Assembly: GCF_947507565.1 (NCBI RefSeq)
Contig: NC_089175.1
Span: 4,391,733-4,455,732, forward strand
DNA length: 64,000 nucleotides
Origin: Oscarella lobularis
Lineage: Eukaryota > Porifera > Homoscleromorpha > Homosclerophorida > Oscarellidae
Direction: 5' to 3'
Shown here: piece after piece, positions 10,933 through 21,989 of the stretch
Position numbering within the stretch: the stretch's first letter is position 1
Layout of the letters: every line of letters begins with the position of its first letter
The notes under the pieces: model-generated
The model's database searches: none
The model's input: only the letters and a program-made list of their open reading frames with translations
What the model was told of the DNA's origin: nothing
Translations under genes and position numbers: made by a program

Positions 10933-11232
10933 CTCAGTAGGAAAGCTCCTGTAGCTTTCTCGGTCATGCTGTTGCATTAGAGTAGTTTAAACTTTTTGTT
11001 TTCCGTATGTCGCTATTTGACTTCATCAATAATTTGATCAATCCGCTGTAGTGCTTGACACGTTGTTTTTCCGGACTGATGCACTGTACAGCAGTCAATG
11101 ATTGGAAAAAACACAACGCGCAACGCGCACAGCACATCAGTTGCACACATGTAGAAAAAACCAAAGGGATAAAAATGGATAGGAAAAGAAAAAACGAGAG
11201 GCCAATTCGGGACTGATCTCACCTCCGCTCCC

Positions 11233-13829
11233 CTACGTTCTCAAGCTCCGCCAATCGTACCGCGGATTGGGCGCGTGCGTCAACGGCGGAAACGGCGGAC
11301 ACGCAATCTGCCACGTGGCCGCCTCGCCGACGCCGACCTCTTCGGCGTAACACACGCCACAATAGGGAATCTTCTGAACGACCTTCGTCAACTCGGCCGA
11401 ATTCCTCGGCTCGCCGCCACTCAGCTGACGCGTGCACGCGTCCAACGTGCCCGCGTGACCGACGATGAGAACGAGAGCGCCGGGCGGCGCCGCCTTCAAT
11501 ATATCGCGCACAATCCTACTACTCCTCTTATAGTAATCGACTACTTTCTCCTTGAGATCTAATTGCGATTGCGGATATATCGGCTTATAGTCCATATCGA
11601 CGCGCAGGCCGGCTGCCGCCAAATCGGGCACGGGCATCCACGACGGCACGAAATTCTGACACCAGGCCATCCACTCGAAAAGTCCCGGTTCGACGCGAAT
11701 TTGCACGGAAGCGTCGGCGCGCGCTCCCTGAAGAATCGCGTCGGCCGTCTGAACGCAACGAAGTGCCGGCGACGCGTAGATCTGCGTGACGGACGGACAG
11801 TGTTCGCGCATCGCTTCGCCGGTCAAATGGGCCTCGTGGACTCCCATTGCCGTTATGGGGCTATCCTTGACGAAGCCGTCCGGACCGCCCTTGCGGACGG
11901 GAACGGTTACCGGCATGTTGAGGTTCTTGCGATAGTACGTTCCGTCGCGATCGAACGAATATTGGAGCCACTGGTGACCGAACGTGACGTCGACGCGCTC
12001 CGCGTGGCGCACGATGAGCATGGATCGGGGCGCCGACGCGCTCGACGTCTTCTTTGCGCGCTGTTTCTTCGGCACGACTTTGGCGTATTCGGCGCCGACG
12101 TCGTGCGAGAAGAGACCCTCCGGCGAGTCGTAGTGGCTGTCTTCGCCGGTCGACGTTCCGCGTTTGCGCGATTCGAAGCGGTTCGACGACGACGTGGGCG
12201 TCGTCGCGGCGGAGTCGGAACTGGTGGCAGTTGCCGGCCAAGATCTGGGAATAAATAAATAAATAAATAAATACATGAAATATGTGCTGTACATGCGTTG
12301 AGACTAGGCCCTTCTTCAGTATGGTTCAAAATAAGCTACACTATTAGATAAGGAGTAGTTGATATAATCGATTGACTGAGGCCGCCCTTTGGAAGCCAAA
12401 AGACGAGGAAAAACGCGTCTCAACAGCAGCCCATCTGAGACCCCATGCAAAATAGCCTATCTGAGACCTTCTCTGTAACAAATCTAAAATCTCTACCCCA
12501 TAGGGAAAATAATACTTACAGGAAGCGTGTATGGATGTACATGTTTGGCGACTCTGCGCGTGTTTACCTGTGTAAGGTCCAGACGTCCGTTTCTTGGCAT
12601 CTTTCGATGTAGTTGGCCGGACAAACGCCCGTGACGCCCGTCTCGTGAGATGCCCCCATGACCCAGCCTACGCTTGGGCTCGGCGCGTCCGGATTAACCA
12701 TGACAAAATCGTCTTCGTTCAACTCCAATTCGTCGTCGCTGCGAGGTGCGTGCGAATACAAAACGCGATATAACTAGAAAAGAGAATAAAAAAATCAAAA
12801 AAGATATAATTTTAATTAAAACACGCTATTACTTCTGCTTTTTCCATTCGCGGATCACGCGAATAAAGTCGCAGCTCCCAGCGACTCTGCGTCTTGGGAT
12901 TGATTTTCTTCGCCATGGCATCCAAAACGGCCTGATGATTAGCGAGAAACTGATAGGCCATAGTCAAGTGCAGCTGCTTCTTATGCGGCTCGATCTTGCA
13001 ACCTAAATCACACCACCATGACGCATGCATATAAAAAATAAATACATAAACGTTATTATTAAACCGGGAATTTTCTTGGCCGCTTCCGCTGTGAACGAGC
13101 TCATGACTTTTCGAAACCAGCCACACGAGCTCTCCTCGACGAACAACCCGATGTAGGAGGCCGACGAAAAGGGCTGCAGTACAATCTCCTTGGGACACTC
13201 CTTGGATCCCCTTGACATTCACCCGTGAATTCGCCATTGCAACAAGAGTATACAACGAAAGTGACCAACGCCCACTTGAGTCTACGAAACTAAAAAAAAC
13301 CAACGCCCCACGTGACGTCGACGAAATCTAAAAATAAACCCACCCCCCGTTTTACGCCCACGCACTCACTTTGAAAAATTGACACAGCGTGACGTGGGGA
13401 AATGATTTGTGAGCGCCGTTTCGGCCGCACTGGGCGAGCGACGTGTCCCAGAACTCGCCGAGTTCGGCGCCGAATCGTCCGAGAGGGACCCCGTAGACGA
13501 CGTAGTCGCGCGGCACCTGCTTGTCCATTTCGGGATCGAAAACGTGATTGAGAATCCTAAACAACGCGTTCGACGATCGATCGATCGATCGCCGAGTCTC
13601 GCTATTACCAGTCGGATGCCGCCTGGACGCCCGTGTCACCCGTCGCGGCGAGCGCTTTTTCGCTGGAAGGGACGGGAAAGGACGTGTGTTTGTTGTGTTC
13701 GCTCGTCTACGCGCTTTTTTTGCAGGCTTACGCGCGATTCTTTGGGAAGCCCATGCCCTGGAGTATTTCCAGACTGCTCTGCGCTTTCGCTAGAGTCGCC
13801 GAACGGGCGAAGGGGGGACGCTGAGCCAT
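11233..13829 (-). CDS. UBASH3: UBASH3/STS-family protein (UBA-2H phosphoesterase-SH3-histidine phosphatase)
   Basis: Exons on the minus strand: 13829-13732, 13662-13609, 13556-13370, ~13200-13065, 13002-12833, 12773-12568, 12244-11233. In order: MAQ start and UBA domain (LEILQGMGFPKNRA, ATGDTGVQAASDW). A 2H phosphoesterase-like half follows with two motifs, FPHVTLCQFF and PHKKQLHLTMAYQF. Then an SH3 domain (LYSHAPRSDDELEL ... GVCPANYIE) and a histidine-phosphatase domain with RHAER, LFEWM and VGHAGTL. Vertebrate members dephosphorylate Tyr kinases such as Syk/ZAP-70 and bind ubiquitin. The join between the third and fourth exons lacks ~20 residues present in vertebrates, and a frame containing them meets a TGA near 13225; the acceptor at 13201-13202 is the only phase-consistent one I found. 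Confidence 0.9.
12250..12277. repeat. (ATAA)n microsatellite in a UBASH3 intron
   Basis: About seven tandem AATA units lie immediately upstream, in gene orientation, of the acceptor of the UBASH3 phosphatase exon. A similar AATA run lies near 19525-19553. Confidence 0.85.
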
Positions 13830-14070
13830 GGTCCTCGATCCGTGGGAGAGTCGGCGAAGCGGTGTAACACGCCCATGCGCGTAGCCAATCAGCAGCCACG
13901 CAGGTGACGATAAGTGCCCCGTACATGTGTAGGCGAGTTTTCGCGACACGACGCTTCACTTTAATTGCTACCATTTTTCAGACTTCAAAGTTTGAGCTCA
14001 TTCTCAGCATGCGTAGAAATTTTTTTGGGAATATTTTTTGTCCGGGATTCAGCTGACGTCATCTTCGATC
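13830..14070. promoter_or_regulatory. divergent promoter between UBASH3 and ETFB
   Basis: The two start codons point away from each other, 241 bp apart. The interval must hold both promoters and 5'UTRs. No TATA box is obvious; the sequence is mixed GC with a T-rich stretch near 14020-14040. Confidence 0.6.
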
Positions 14071-15092
14071 ATGGCCGCTCGTGTTCTTGTTGCTTGTAAA
14101 CGCGTTATCGACTACGCCGTGAAAGTAGATGAACGTTGAAGTCATCAGATCGTCTCTATTCCGCTACGTCTTACTTAGATTCGAGTCAAACCGGATAAAA
14201 GTGGCGTAGTTACGGATGGAGTGAAACACAGCATGAATCCATTCGACGAAATAGCCGTAGAAGAGGTAAATATCGTCTCAATACTCTAAACCTGAATAAT
14301 TTAGGCCTTCTTTTAGGCTATCCGACTAAAAGAAAAGAAGCTCTGCGACGAGATAATTGCTGTTAGCTGTGGCCCAGAAAAATGTCAAGTTGGTTGCACG
14401 TAACGTGCGTCAAAAACACTTTCTGATTGATTTTCCTCAGGAAACGTTGAGAACTGCTCTAGCCATGGGCGCAGATAGAGCGATTCACGTCAACATCAAA
14501 CAGGACGAATACGAAAAGCTGCAACCATTGGCCGTAGCTAAACTATTAGCAAAAGTAGCCGAAAAGGAAAAGGTGAATATGCTCTTCGTGGGAAAGCAAG
14601 CGATAGACGACGACAGCAATCAAACCGGACAAATGACGGCAGCTCTTCTCAACTGGGCTCAGGTTAAAATCATTTGATCAATAGTACTGCTAGTAACATA
14701 TACATTTCTTAGGGTATGTTTGCTTCTGAAGTGAAGCTTTCTGGCGATGACGTCGAAGTGGTGAGGGAAGTGGATGGAGGCTTGGAAACGGTTTCTCTCA
14801 AAATGCCTGTCGTGCTCAGCGCTGATCTGAGACTCAATGAACCGCGCTATGCTACCCTGCCAAATATCATGGTAGTGTAAATACAGTTACTAACAGTATT
14901 TGTTATAATTGATTACTATAGAAAGCGAAGAAGAAACCTATGGCAAAATTGGCTCCTGACGACTTGGGCGTCGATATCAAGCCTCATTTTGAGGTCTTGT
15001 CCGTTGAAGAACCGGCAAGTAGAGAAGCTGGCTCCAAGGTGGAATCAGTTGACGAATTAGTGACAAAACTAAAAGAAAAAGGAGTTTTGTAA
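14071..15092 (+). CDS. ETFB: electron transfer flavoprotein subunit beta
   Basis: Six exons, 254 aa: 14071-14124, 14179-14265, 14317-14388, 14441-14662, 14713-14871, 14922-15092. All joins are phase-exact. The protein matches animal ETFB end to end. Seen motifs: VRVKPDKSG-type N-terminus, [52 protein letters not shown] (AMP/FAD-domain signature), [27 protein letters not shown] (the recognition loop for acyl-CoA dehydrogenases) and a Lys-rich C-terminus. It acts in the mitochondrial matrix with ETFA, passing electrons from dehydrogenases to ETF-QO. Length equals the human protein to within one residue. No defect seen. Confidence 0.98.
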
Positions 15093-15590
15093 GAACGTAG
15101 AATGTGAAACAGTATTTCTTTGGTTGAAAAGTTTTCAACACCACGCAGTACTGTAAAGCAAGTTCATACACGCGAGCTCACGCCACCCGCGCCTTTCTCC
15201 GGTTAATCTACGCGTGTATTTTTGGCCCATCAAAGAAATACATCAAAGAAAGATAATGCAATATCTTCCGTGAAATCTTTACTTACAACTTCAACGTGGC
15301 TAAAAGCGCGACGCAAACACCACTTTCAACTTGTCAATAGTCAGGTGAGCAGGGGACGTGACGTCACAGTGATTTTCACCACGGATTGAGTACTCTAGAG
15401 TCCGCGCTTCCATGCACGAAAGGCGTGCTTGACTTTTGTCTACGTGAACAGAGCCGTTTCATTGGTCAATTCTTACTCCGTGTTTCCTGTTTGTCAAGGT
15501 GACATGTGATTCTTGCAAAATATATGCACAAACTCTCCACCCTGCACTCATTTCTCTCGATATCGGCGCCCTCCGCTAGTCCGACTGCAA

Positions 15591-16666
15591 ATGGCATCAT
15601 TTAATGCTTTGATTTTTCTCGCTCTGTTTTTGGCATTAGGTAAGTCAAGTTTGAAGTTAATCGATTCGCTTACATTTCCAATTTAGCCAACGGCCAAACG
15701 GAATTCGAATTCGTTCCAGCCAAGTACATAACGCAGCAACTGCAGAGGCCCGAGCCGAATCAGGTGCTGAACTACACAGCCACTCTTTGCGAAGGAGAAG
15801 TAGACAAGTGTGATGGTTACACGGCCCTTGTTGAGATCAACCTGCCTTCTAATCTTGACTGGATTCCCACGTCTGGTGTTGTTACTCTCAGAACGTTCAA
15901 TCCTGCAAACATGACCGGTCCTCTTTGCGAAAATATCGACTCTTCGTCAGGTGCACGAGTCAGACAATGCAGTTTTGTATTCCAAAAAGACATTGGCGAC
16001 AAAATCCTTTTTGAAGTCCAAGCTAATGAGCAAATGGCATTCAGTTTACATTTGGAATCGAATTTCAGCACAACAGTACTCTTCCTCGAAAGAAAATGCA
16101 CAGTAGATATGCTCTGAATGATGATAGCAAGCATTCTTCTGTCAAAGCTGACAACTGGTACGTACCAGATCTAGAGCCTATAGTTAGGCTCAATGCACCA
16201 GGAACAGTTGAAACAAAAAACAACGCTCGCTTTGTGTTCAGCGTTTGCTCTCGCGGTTCTCAACAACAGTCAATTACCCTTAGTGTTATTGCAACGGACG
16301 TAGACAGTGCTTTCAGCACGTATCTGTGCAACTCTGAAAGGTGCCAACCTTTCGATAATGACCCCAATGTCGTTGGCTACGACCTCACCAGTTCTCCTCT
16401 CAATGTCGTTATAGCTCAGGTGAACCATTTAATAACTCACCGATTCTCCGTAGCTGGATGCGTCTTTTTGAAGTTGAATGTAGTCGTCAAGTGGAAGACA
16501 CACACTGGGCTCTGATGGCGGAACAGATGAAACGGAATTGCCTCCTGTACACTCAGCTGATGCAGATCCAAGCCAGGAACTTGAAACAATGACCACAATC
16601 AAAAAGGACGACGTCACTTTTGACCTGAAGAAGGCGGCAAGGCCACAGCGAGCATTGGGTTACTAA
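15591..16666 (+). CDS. novel secreted protein
   Basis: Proposed exons: 15591-15639, 15687-16075, 16132-16419, 16484-16666, about 302 aa. A signal peptide (MASFNALIFLALFLALANG) precedes an N-glycosylated, Cys-containing beta-rich ectodomain (NYTATLCEGEVDKCDGY, VRQCSFVF, FVFSVCSRGSQQQSITLS). The C-terminal tail is acidic and basic (GSDGGTDETELPP ... RPQRALGY) with no membrane helix. The 16076-16131 intron is inferred. Without it the frame breaks near 16115, so a one-base assembly error is the alternative. I do not recognise a family. It follows ETFB in the same orientation by 500 bp but has its own promoter-like interval. Confidence 0.65.
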
Positions 16667-16746
16667 GAACATACATACGTATGAAAATCGTGGTCCCCTG
16701 TACCATTCTCCGAAATTACTTCCGCGTGAAAGAAGCCAAGTAATAG

Positions 16747-16752
16747 AATAAA
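16747..16752 (+). terminator. AATAAA polyadenylation signal
   Basis: AATAAA lies 81 bp after the stop codon of the secreted-protein gene, a normal distance for an animal 3'UTR. Confidence 0.5.
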
Positions 16753-16759
16753 CAAACGA

Positions 16760-17460
16760 ATCTGCACATCTTAATCGCCTTTTCTCAACGCTTAATTCAG
16801 CTAGTTCGCTATGTACATAGGACTCACTATGACTATCAATGGCTCAGGAAACGTACAAGAATTAAGTGAAGAGGCAGCTGCGCACCTGTATGGCACTAAT
16901 GCAACTCGCGGTCAAATAGAGTAAAGGAATGAATGAATCACTGAATGAATAAACGCCGTTGTGTCGTTCCAATTTTGTCCTACATGCATGTACATGCACG
17001 GAATGAGCCAGGTGTGGTCTAATATATATTATCCGCCGCGCTCTAGCTCCACCCATTGGAACCTCCCTTTGGCTGTACCTTTTCCACGCTTCGTACATCA
17101 ATCCCTTTTTACATTCGTTCATCTCATCGATGACTATTACTTTTGGATTTGTGACGCTGCGTCTGGCAATAGGTATATAAGGTCTGCACAAGCCGGAAGT
17201 GGGCGGGATTTCTTTTCTCATGGTCTTTGGATGAGACGATCCCGTCAAGCCAGAATTGAAGCTAAATCATCTCTACGAAGCGAGAGGGAGTCTGCTACAG
17301 AGCGAGAAAATTTAATTTCTTGAGTCCTGAGTATTTCCAAGTGGCTTCAGTTCGAATGGTGGTTGTGTAACGGAATAAAAAGGATTTTTGCGGTGTAAGA
17401 TTATTTTGGAAGATTAGAGCAAACCCGAGCAAGTGGGAACGTAGGCAAGGTGACTTTGGG
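16760..17460. other. no gene recognised
   Basis: Open frames on both strands here are short and mutually overlapping. No domain, splice series or RNA gene was found. Confidence 0.45.
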
Positions 17461-17469
17461 GATTCATGT

Positions 17470-18121
17470 TCAAACGAAAAGCGAGCAAACGTTTAAGTAA
17501 GGAAGTGGTTGAATGGAAGTATTATACGCGCAAGTAAAGCTAACAATTTCCCCTTTGATTGCCGTTACGTAAGGAGGAGGACGAAACGCCAGCTTTGGTA
17601 CGACTACAGTCAAATGGAACCTCAGGCACTGTGTATTAGTAGAACATTCCTGCCTTACCTCCCAACGCAAATCGAAACGTTCCGGTCATCACTGTTTCCC
17701 TCTGGTCATTGCTGAGTGCCTCGCAAGCGAAGGAAGGCCCTAAGAGAGCGCTACGCACTGCGAAGTTAGTGCCGCCGCTACCGACGCCTTTTGTGTAGAG
17801 AACGCTTTTCCTGTCAGTTGTCTGTGTGACATTCAAGATGGCTGGCACAACCACACCCCTGGACAACCAAGCGATGGTCGACCTTTCGTTTGTGGTACAA
17901 ACGACGATCAGATCACCGTGACCATCTGGAGGAATATAAACGTATCCACCCCGAAATGCCTTCGAAGGATCGTCTATAAACTCGAGAGCGGCTAGAAAGA
18001 AAATAGTCCTCATTTCGACAGGCTTTGACTACATATCAGTCCTACCAAATAATACGCTAGGTTTCAGCAGCAACATAGCCATGCACAGAGGCACTGACGA
18101 GAGCAGGCACGAGTTGACCAT
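17470..18121 (-). CDS. short Ig-domain protein, possibly truncated
   Basis: Exons 18121-18046, 17991-17659, 17603-17470, all phase 1. A signal peptide (MVNSCLLSSVPLCMAMLLLK) leads into one complete Ig domain with B-strand Cys (DLIVVCTTN), the core Trp (TIAWLSRG) and F-strand Cys (PSFACEAL). A second Ig domain begins (VPKLAFRPPPYVTAIKGEIVSFTC) and is cut by a stop before its Trp. Either a downstream exon was lost or the last donor (near 17488) leads to an exon I cannot see. A cell-surface or secreted recognition protein is the likely class. Confidence 0.55.
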
Positions 18122-18299
18122 CGTTGATGTGTGATGCCAGTAGCTAACTTTAGGGATACCTCTCTTAGCAACTCCTATAGGAAGAAAGAATTTGTGTCTA
18201 AGAATACATGTATTATTATAGTAGACCAAATTTACTTATACCGAATCCACTTAGTCGACATCCGTAGAGTCTGTTCAGAACGGCCCCTTACTAACGCTA

Positions 18300-19085
18300 T
18301 TTATACACTGAGCAGAGATATTTCCTGAGTCGCTTGGCGTCCCAATGCATCAGCAAAGTGAATTGTATACTTTCCTGACCAACAGGGGCTCGCATGCTGG
18401 ATAGGAACTCAAATTGAATAGTGAGACGGTGAGATGCGAAGAAATTCAATACATCGGACGGTGGCGTTACTCGGCGCATTCGCAGGAGCCGTCGACTGAC
18501 TATTGACAAAGCAGACCAACTGACCATTCCCACCGCAAGGTACATATTCGATTCGCTCGATGCGGACAGTCAATTAACAGGACGCTCTGCGGTTAAATAA
18601 ACTTATAATTACACAAACGTAATAAACGGTTGACGAGTTGAATCACTCGCGACGCGTTTCCCACTGCATTCAACGCCCACAGACGACACGACATCGGCTC
18701 CGAAACGGACGACGCATCGACGACAAGCGTTTACCTCCGTCGTCGAATTCTCGCGCCAGTAGCACTTCCATCGAAAGACGGCGGGCGGCACGGCGACGAC
18801 GCTATAATTGAACTTCGCCGCCGAGACGTTCGTCGCTTTCGTTTCCATGACAACCGCGACGGACGGCAAGCCGCCGATACGAGGACGCTCTAAAATTAAA
18901 AAAATTGCTATTTTCCTCAATCCGCGCGCTGTACTCACGTCCCCGTTTCGATTCGGACCCAACCCGAGCGAAAAACGACGGCTCCCGATCTGTCGACGAG
19001 TTGACATCGGTAGGAATAGCCCGTTTTGACGACAATCGAACTGCTGCCGTTGCGAGAGATCGTGTAGTTGACTATAGTTGACGCC
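18300..19085 (-). pseudogene. Ig-superfamily exon remnants
   Basis: Three Ig-like pieces can be read in different frames. TIVNYTISRNG ... GYSYRCQLVD lies near 19080-18950, AKFNYSVVAVPP ... RWKCYW near 18820-18740, and CWSGKYTIHFADALGRQATQ near 18385-18325. A stop and frame changes separate them, and splice phases do not agree. They look like a decaying multi-Ig gene upstream of the short Ig gene, or a gene with assembly errors. Confidence 0.35.
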
Positions 19086-19099
19086 CTTCATTTCTCGGC

Positions 19100-20590
19100 C
19101 TATGCGCCGCCCTCGTGCCGTTGTACCACCAGCGGGCCGTTTCCGTGTCCGCGTGACGACATCTAAGGGCGACGACTTCGCCGCGGGGTTCCCGCTTGTG
19201 TCAAGCAGAAGGCTTGAGAATCATCTATGAGGTGTGGTGTCCCCTTTTGTGTGCATGCGCGTTCTTACGGTAGAGCAGAGTGCGGATGAAAGAAAGATCG
19301 TCTACCGGATCTGAGACTGAAAAGCACCCAAACGCGCGGCCTGGGGAAGTCTAAGGCAAAGAGGTGTAATCATAAAGGACGCATGAGCGCATGCATTGAA
19401 AGCGTCAAAGAAAAATGCGGCAGGTGTTTGCGCGTATTGAGCGTAAAAAGCCTCAGAGTCTGAGGCAGCCCATAAAAATGCATAAGGCAGTAATAAAAAG
19501 CACACAAATTCAAAATAATTATTTACATCAATAAAATAAATAAATAAATATTACTTCTTGCTATGGTCCGTCCCATCCACTGACGTTTGTTCTAAAAGAA
19601 GTGCTATTATTAATACTTTAATACCTTGTTCTGCGTACTATTCAAAACTTTCTTACCAAGATATTCTCCTTCCCTTAGCTGCCGTCATTGCCAATGCCAC
19701 CATGATGCCACTGCCCCCTTGTCCTGGTCGTCGTTGCCGTCGCAGTCGTCATCGCCGTCAATCTCATTCGAACTTCCGGCTTGCCAATTTTGACAATTGA
19801 AAACCCAGAAAAAACAAAAAAATCATTATAGACAGAGTAACAAGGGAAAAATGTATAGTAATATTTATAGTAACGTAGGGCCAATTTTAAAAAATCATAT
19901 AATTTAATTAATCTAGTAATTTAATTAACTCCGTGGACTCTAGCTTCTCTATCCTCTGTCTAACTGCCTTTCTACCTATCTATCCTACCCTAGTGGTTCC
20001 TATAGCTTCCTATCTACCTAGCTTGATCTCCCTTTAAATTTCTTTAATTAAATTATTAATATTTATTTTTGGCCCTTACGTTATAGCTTAATTTAATTTA
20101 AACAGATCGCACCTGAAATTTTTGATGGCGTCAAATTTTCTCTCTTCCTTGATTTTCAACTAGGAGAAAACGATTATATAGTATATGTCAAAGCTCATCC
20201 CAATAACAGGTACTTGCAAAATCAAGGAAGACAGCCTTTCAGCCATCTCCGTGATTGATTTTCGTCCATCTTCTTGATCCTTGAAACGATGATTCATGGG
20301 GGCATATGGGCAACTAAGATAATATTATTTAATTAATAAGAGTGAGAAAGAGTAGGTTATTTTTTCTTACCTGGCAATGACGGCATCTGTCACGATATAT
20401 TTTGACGTGACCTGAAGAGGAAGGCTTCCCACCATTGCAGTCCCATTTGTTTGCGGGGACTGAAACGACGTCCTACTGTATATGCAAAAATACATCCGGT
20501 TAGCCAAAAGGTAAAATTATATTAGCACTTACTTTATGTCTTCGAAAACAGCGAACGAAAATGGCCAGAACTAAAATTTAGCAATTGCTC
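19100..20590. other. AT-rich intergenic DNA without a gene
   Basis: Long TTAATTAA/ATTTAATTAA-rich stretches and an AATA microsatellite (about 19525-19553). No coding signal. Confidence 0.55.
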
Positions 20591-20597
20591 GTCTGGA

Positions 20598-20669
20598 TTT
20601 TCAAGCAAACCGGCCCTTGACTTCAACTGGCCGTTTCAAGCAAACCGGCCCTTTGACTTTAACTGGCCG
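20598..20669. repeat. two-unit 36-bp tandem repeat
   Basis: TTTCAAGCAAACCGGCCC followed by a CTT(C/T)AACTGGCCG end occurs twice in direct tandem (20598-20633, 20634-20669). The units differ by one inserted T and one substitution. Confidence 0.8.
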
Positions 20670-21092
20670 TTACCCAATAGGCCTGGCTTGCTCGATCACC
20701 ACAGAGCGCTTCTTGCCAGGCTCTCTGTCATACGCAAACTCTTTATCTAGGGGTAAACAGCATGTCAGAGTCGTAAAAACTATTTACTTATGCACTAACC
20801 GGGATTTGCTGTATGACAGCGTCGACAGCCATCAGTGGGCTCAAGAACCACACTATGGAAAATTTAATTAAATATTAATACGGGTAGATATTTTTATATT
20901 TACCTGATGGCTGTTGCACAAAATATTTTCTTCGTCGCCTTCTCGTCGTCGTCCACGTCAACTTCACTTGAAAATCTAAAGCACTAATAAATTAATGTGT
21001 TAAGAGTCGATTTAATGATTACCCAATGACGGCGGTTGCACGAAGTTCTTTGTCTTCGTCCTGGAGTCGTCGTCCGTGCCGAGCTTCTCCTC

Positions 21093-21153
21093 AGCCCCGT
21101 ACCCAGGCTCTAGTCTTTGTTCCGTAAAGGAGACTGACCCTGGACACGGGGCT
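21093..21153. repeat. hairpin-forming element, unit 1
   Basis: Begins AGCCCCGT and ends ACGGGGCT, with inner pairing CCAGG/CCTGG and AGTCT/AGACT around the loop TTGTTCCGTAAAGG. It is repeated 108 bp downstream. Confidence 0.7.
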
Positions 21154-21200
21154 AAGATTCCCTTTGTCCCGTTGTAGTCGTCTACGCCGATCTTCGGCTT

Positions 21201-21260
21201 AGCCCCGTACCCAAGCTCTGTCTTTGTTCCGTAAAGGAGACAGAGCCTGCGTACGGGGCT
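21201..21260. repeat. hairpin-forming element, unit 2
   Basis: Begins AGCCCCGTAC and ends GTACGGGGCT, with a 9-bp inner stem GCTCTGTCT/AGACAGAGC and the same loop as unit 1. At one stem position unit 1 has A-T and unit 2 has T-A, a paired change that keeps the stem. Confidence 0.7.
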
Positions 21261-21989
21261 AATTAAGACCCTCTGAGGTCGTAGCCCTTCACACTCTATG
21301 AAAAACCATTTGTGTCCCCAAAACGACCGGAATAGACCAGGAAGTGCTTACCGGTTTGTGTTGAAGAGCTGCCAGCTAGTTTCCACCGGGAAATTAAAAA
21401 ACACCGCACCGCGATGCCGGGAAAGGGATCGATAGGGCTGATACCGTGGATCATAGCGAAGAACTACCAGTTCCCACCGGGGAACAGAAAACGAACCGCA
21501 TTTTACCGTGACGTGGGTAGAAACCGCCCGAAAAGAGAAGCCGGGAAAGGGAATTGGCGTACCGACACCGGGAAAAAAGAAAATGCACTAAAGTACCGTG
21601 CCTCCGAAACCACGTGGAGCAAACCCACTACATTGGACTCCCACCGGGGAGACAACACCGTACCACCCACTGCGCCCTTGTACCCCACTAATTAATTAAT
21701 TAATTAATTAGAATGCATTTGTACCCTGTTAATAATTAATTAATTACCGCAGTAAATACTTAATTAAAGAACCCGTATACCTACCTACTAGAACTATGAG
21801 AAATTACATTGCTAACATCTTGACCCCCACCCTCACCCCACTCCCCTTCCTCCTCCCTTTCCCTCCCGTTTTGATCCCAATTAATTACTTTTTTACTCTC
21901 CCTTATTTCCAAACGACAACACGCAACAAACACACTGTCACAACACAGTACAAATAGACACAAGCTAGTTAATTAAACTACTTCTCTAA

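Noticed and set aside
11563-12258. Long plus-strand open frame opposite the UBASH3 phosphatase exon
   Set aside because: Arginine-rich shadow of a GC-rich coding exon; the minus-strand product has the full histidine-phosphatase signature.
16961-17323. Plus-strand 120-codon frame
   Set aside because: No signal peptide, domain or splice context, and a competing frame of equal length lies on the other strand.
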